Source: Acinetobacter sp. (GTDB lineage: Bacteria > Pseudomonadota > Gammaproteobacteria > Pseudomonadales > Moraxellaceae). Taken from it: a stretch of 6,373 nucleotides of DNA. Below the pieces are notes generated by a model that was given only the letters and a program-made list of their open reading frames with translations, ran no database searches and was not told where the DNA came from. The stretch spans positions 1-6,373 of the forward strand of contig JASLIY010000089.1 in NCBI GenBank assembly GCA_030152675.1. The letters are read 5' to 3'. The position numbers were made by a program, and so were the translations under genes. This document shows, piece by piece, positions 6,059-6,373 of this stretch (its first letter is position 1; the number at the start of each line of letters is the position of its first letter).

Positions 6059-6203
6059 CAAAACCTTTCCAAGCACAGAACTCGCGCACTTGCGTCGCGA
6101 ATTGCATTGCTCGCAGAAACAGGATTTATTTAATCGAGTCTTGGCTCAAACAACTGTGCTTTGGCCCCAAGTAATAAATGTCGTACTCAATCCTATGCTT
6201 TAA
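6012..6203 (+). other. 63-codon open frame inside repeat copy B, probably not a gene
   Basis: An ATG frame runs through the head module and the 168-bp core that copy A lacks. No Shine-Dalgarno sequence precedes the ATG. The product would start MLYCEEFFLLTFYKVSK and later read ELHCSQKQDLFNRVLAQTTVLW; I recognise no domain. In the same frame copy C reads EESFLLTFQ, and inverted copy D reads YFFKKVSK, directly after a stop. The frame similarity follows from shared repeat DNA, but descent from an old coding sequence is possible. Confidence 0.2.
6069..6164. repeat. long-range inverted repeat in the core of copy B
   Basis: CCAAGCACAG (6069-6078) pairs with CTGTGCTTTGG (6154-6164, one bulged T) across 75 bases. 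AAGCACAG recurs at 6205-6212, so the central arm could pair with either side. Confidence 0.5.
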
Positions 6204-6238
6204 AAAGCACAGCAAAAGCACCCATATAAATAAACACA

Positions 6239-6293
6239 AAGCTCACTACTTAAAATAACCTAAGCATCAAAACCACATTTCAATCAATTTAAT
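6239..6293. repeat. tail module, copy B
   Basis: This is the second copy of the module at 5744-5798, with 48 of 55 bases identical by hand alignment and the same orientation. It lies 22 bases before the start of head copy C. Confidence 0.85.
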
Positions 6294-6315
6294 TTGAATA
6301 ATTCTAATGCCTTCT

Positions 6316-6373
6316 CAGCAAGGCTTCCCGTTTTTGTCCACAGTGAGGAGAGTTTCCTCCTTACTTTTCAAAA
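6316..6373 (+). repeat. head module, copy C, cut by the window edge
   Basis: cagcaaggcttcccg is followed by TTTTTGTCCACAGTGAGGAG and CTCCTTACTTTT. GTGAGGAG (6343-6350) and CTCCTTAC (6357-6364) are identical to copy B while the 6-base loop differs (AGTTTC instead of TTTTTT), which is the pattern expected if the stem is what matters. The unit continues past 6373. Confidence 0.7.

Larger units (their letters stand above)
5649..6373. repeat. mosaic array of intergenic repeats without a convincing gene
   Basis: This stretch holds no supportable gene. It contains three plus-strand copies of a head module (starts 5649, 5994, 6316; spacing 345 and 322 bp), one inverted diverged head copy (complement of 5869-5951), two copies of a tail module (5744-5798, 6239-6293) and many hairpins. 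The units are not identical in content: the first lacks a 168-bp core present in the second, and the second lacks the GC-rich hairpins found after the first. The last unit is cut by the window edge. This looks like a family of dispersed intergenic repeats that has accumulated here, not a recent duplication. Confidence 0.75.

Noticed and set aside
5649..6373. CRISPR array
   Set aside because: The repeats are long, diverged, mosaic and spaced by hundreds of bases, with no short regular spacers and no cas gene.

Overview
The window looks like chromosomal DNA from an AT-rich gammaproteobacterium, most likely Acinetobacter or another Moraxellaceae. This is inferred from base composition, from the style of the encoded proteins and from AT-rich intergenic DNA; nothing in the window names the species. 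No tRNA, rRNA, CRISPR array, transposase, phage or plasmid gene is visible.

Layout. A PhzF-family isomerase-like gene enters from the left edge on the plus strand (1-789, 5' end missing) and is followed by a possible terminator. A large exported M16 zinc metallopeptidase (942-3704, +) has its own AT-rich leader, which contains an 11-bp inverted repeat over the likely ribosome binding site. A strong bidirectional terminator (3748-3786) separates it from two minus-strand genes. These are a GNAT acetyltransferase (3805-4320) and, upstream of it, a DUF3144 protein with a histidine-rich tail (4427-4828). A terminator hairpin between them suggests they are mainly separate transcripts. A 98-110 bp divergent promoter region then leads to a plus-strand gene for a 210-residue protein I do not recognise (4939-5571). 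The genes do not form an obvious pathway; they look like independent housekeeping or accessory metabolic units.

The last 800 bp (5572-6373) hold no convincing gene but are rich in repeats. A conserved head motif (cggcaagtctta-like, then gtgaggag, a T-rich loop and ctccttac) occurs three times on the plus strand, starting at 5649, 5994 and 6316. A fourth, more diverged copy lies inverted at 5869-5951, head-to-head with the second. A second module of about 55 bp occurs twice (5744-5798 and 6239-6293). Hairpins are packed through this stretch, including a perfect 22-bp palindrome at 5884-5905. This mosaic of intergenic repeats, running off the right edge, is the most interesting part of the window. 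I found no evidence of a new defence, secretion or biosynthetic system.
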